Below, in pieces: positions 4,458 through 6,070 of a DNA stretch of 6,070 nucleotides. The position numbers and the translations under genes are program-made. Origin of the DNA: an uncultured Opitutaceae bacterium (GTDB taxonomy: Bacteria > Verrucomicrobiota > Verrucomicrobiia > Opitutales > Opitutaceae); the NCBI GenBank assembly GCA_937902865.1, contig CALFNJ010000332.1:1-6070 (forward strand). Reading direction: 5' to 3'. The notes under the pieces are model-generated. The model ran no database searches and was not told the origin of the DNA. It worked only from the letters and a program-made list of their open reading frames with translations. The first letter of the stretch is position 1, and the number at the start of each line of letters is the position of its first letter.

Positions 4458-6070
4458 GAACTGATAACGTTTCTGCAGCAGCTGGCGCAGGCTGCGCCAC
4501 CACTGCACCGCGAGCGGACGCGGCTCCATCGAGAATTTCGCCTGGCCGCCGCGCAGGTGCAGCAGCGCCACGTCGCTCACCGTCGGCAGCTCGGCCACCA
4601 CTTCGAAAAAGGGTTCGGTCGTTTTCGTCGCATCGCGATCGTCCTGCTCGACCGCGATCAGGCCGCCGCCCTGCCAGCCGAGCGCCGCCGTCGGCAGGCG
4701 CCGCTGGTCGCCGGGCAGGATCCGCCAGCGCGGCGAGTCGAGCGTCGTGCCCGCCTGCCCCGCCACCCGCACGCGCACCGCGCGGATCGGATCCGAAAAG
4801 ATCCGAGCCGCCTCCTCCTGCGAGACGATCGCCGAGAAGACATATTTCCCGTCGGTCACGATGTCGCCCAGGCCGACACCTCGCGGCAGATAAAGTCCCG
4901 GCGAAAAATCCATCCCGCCCGCCGCCCACCGGCCGGCGTGCGGTGCGCGGATCGTCAGCGCGTCGCGCCGACGCTCCACTTCCTCCAGCTGCGCCTGCAC
5001 GGCCTTCAGGCGCTGGTCGAGCGCCGTGAGCTGCGCCGGCATCGCATCGCGGGCATAGCGGCGCCGCGCCTCGACTTCCTCCACCGAGGCCTGCAGGGCC
5101 GCGCGGCGCGATTCCAGTTCGGGATTCTCGAGACGCAGCAGCGGTTGTCCCGCCGTCACGGTCGAGCCGGGCTGGGTCGCGACGTCAATCACCCGCCCTT
5201 CGGTCGTCGCCACCACCGCCGTCGCCGGGTCCGCCCGCACGACGCCCGGGGTTTGAAAACGGTTCGGCATCGGCACGACGCAGGTGAGCAGCACCAGCGC
5301 CGCCAGCGCGCCCGCGCTCACTGCCAGCACGCGCGGTCGCCGCACCTCCAGCTTCGGGTCCGTGAAAAGATAATGCACGAACTTCCCCACCGGCACGATG
5401 CCCCACAGGATCACGCCGAACGCCGCGAGCATCAGGCCCAGGCCGAAGAACTGCCCGCCGAGGTAAAGGATGATCGTGGCCAGGACGAAAATTTTGTAGA
5501 TCGCGCTCGTCACGCCATAGAGCGCGAGCCAGGCCGCGGCGCGGGGATTTTTCTCCACCGGCGCCAGCCGCGGCAGCGCGAACGCGTGTTTCTCCAGGAG
5601 GTATTTGAGCTGCTGGGTCGCGCGCTGGCCGAGGTTCGGCGTGTCGACCAGATCGCAGAGGATGTAGTAACCGTCGAAGCGCAGCAGCGGATTGAGGTTG
5701 AAGATCAGGGTCGAGACCGACGCCAGGAAGATGAGGTTGTACGCGAGCTGGTTGATCACGCCGGGCGCGGTGTAAACCCACGCCACCATCGCCAACGCGG
5801 CGGCGAAGAGTTCAAAGATCATGCCGCCCGCCCCCGTCAGCACCCGCGCGCGGCGCTCGCGGAACCCGTAGCTCGCCGTCGCATCCACATACGGCAGCGG
5901 CAGGAACACCATCAGCATCACGCCGAAGGTCCGCACTTCGCCGCCGAAACGTTTGCAGATCGAGCCGTGTCCGAACTCGTGCCAGAGTTTCAGGAGGATC
6001 GACGAGAGGTAGAGCCAGCCCAGGTTGCCCGGCGCGAGCAGGATGTTCACGGGCTGGCCGCCCGGCAGCG
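4455..6070 (-). CDS. M50 (site-2) protease / HlyD-type adaptor fusion membrane protein, 5' partial
   Basis: About 537 residues are visible; the frame stays open to the right edge, so the N-terminus is missing. A GTG at 6050 could start it, but would begin just before the first membrane helix, so I treat it as internal. Numbering from that GTG, HEFGH (24-28) is the M50 zinc motif in a membrane segment, and NPLLRFDGYY (120-129) is the partner motif supplying the third ligand (Asp126). Hydrophobic segments lie near 8-22, 43-57, 75-95, 101-120, 180-199, 202-222 and 239-262. After the last one comes a periplasmic adaptor: a lipoyl-like half (about 268-308, GRVIDVATQPGSTVTAGQPLLRLENP), a charged coiled-coil hairpin (about 309-364) and the second half (LTIRAPHAGRW, 366-375), then a beta-rich region and a C-terminal amphipathic RSLRQLLQKRYQF. 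Related proteins are annotated as site-2 protease family or HlyD-like adaptors. The role is probably export or processing of an exported substrate with the SecA-like ATPase. Confidence 0.85.
   Translation of the reverse strand, partial: LPGGQPVNILLAPGNLGWLYLSSILLKLWHEFGHGSICKRFGGEVRTFGVMLMVFLPLPYVDATASYGFRERRARVLTGAGGMIFELFAAALAMVAWVYTAPGVINQLAYNLIFLASVSTLIFNLNPLLRFDGYYILCDLVDTPNLGQRATQQLKYLLEKHAFALPRLAPVEKNPRAAAWLALYGVTSAIYKIFVLATIILYLGGQFFGLGLMLAAFGVILWGIVPVGKFVHYLFTDPKLEVRRPRVLAVSAGALAALVLLTCVVPMPNRFQTPGVVRADPATAVVATTEGRVIDVATQPGSTVTAGQPLLRLENPELESRRAALQASVEEVEARRRYARDAMPAQLTALDQRLKAVQAQLEEVERRRDALTIRAPHAGRWAAGGMDFSPGLYLPRGVGLGDIVTDGKYVFSAIVSQEEAARIFSDPIRAVRVRVAGQAGTTLDSPRWRILPGDQRRLPTAALGWQGGGLIAVEQDDRDATKTTEPFFEVVAELPTVSDVALLHLRGGQAKFSMEPRPLAVQWWRSLRQLLQKRYQF

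Noticed and set aside
4447..4929. A 160-codon open frame on the minus strand overlapping the end of the membrane-protein gene
   Set aside because: It is out of frame with the HlyD-like coding region and its Gly/Ala/Arg-rich product has no family features.
3143..5029. A 628-codon open frame on the plus strand
   Set aside because: It runs antisense across both the SecA-like gene and the membrane-protein gene. Its product is low-complexity Arg/Pro/Ala sequence while the opposite strand has clear family motifs.

Overview
The window is high-GC DNA with few clear Shine-Dalgarno sequences and repeat-rich intergenic regions. Its gene content (a LEPR-XLL surface-type protein, a DUF6941-like protein, a SecA paralogue and an M50 protease/HlyD adaptor hybrid) points to the Planctomycetota-Verrucomicrobiota group. 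My best guess is an Opitutaceae-like verrucomicrobium. That assignment rests on protein style and repeat style, not on a marker gene.

Layout from left to right. Positions 2-1405 (minus) hold a complete 467-aa secreted or surface protein with an N-terminal LEPR-XLL motif and a glycine/serine/threonine-rich beta-helix-like body. Positions 1406-1721 are a divergent intergenic region dominated by a 160-bp element with about 30-bp inverted arms. Positions 1722-2123 (plus) hold a small 133-aa DUF6941-like protein. Positions 2124-2443 are a convergent intergenic region packed with nested inverted repeats: a 100-bp element with 31-bp inverted ends, set inside a 20-bp perfect inverted repeat, and followed by a 14-bp-arm perfect palindrome that covers the stop codon of the next gene. 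Positions 2444-4450 (minus) hold a SecA-type ATPase of 668 aa that keeps the whole DEAD motor but lacks most of the C-terminal third of SecA. Positions 4455-6070 (minus, 5' end outside the window) hold a polytopic membrane protein fusing an M50 (site-2 protease type) HExxH/NPxxxxDG zinc core to a HlyD-type periplasmic adaptor with a coiled-coil hairpin.

The membrane protein and the SecA-like gene are separated by 4 bp and are very likely one operon, translationally coupled. Together they look like a dedicated export or processing machine: a cytosolic motor, a membrane protease core and a periplasmic adaptor. The LEPR-XLL protein encoded nearby is a plausible client. The client link is inferred from proximity and from the surface-protein character of LEPR-XLL proteins; it is not shown by the sequence. 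No tRNA, rRNA, CRISPR array, transposase or integrase was seen.
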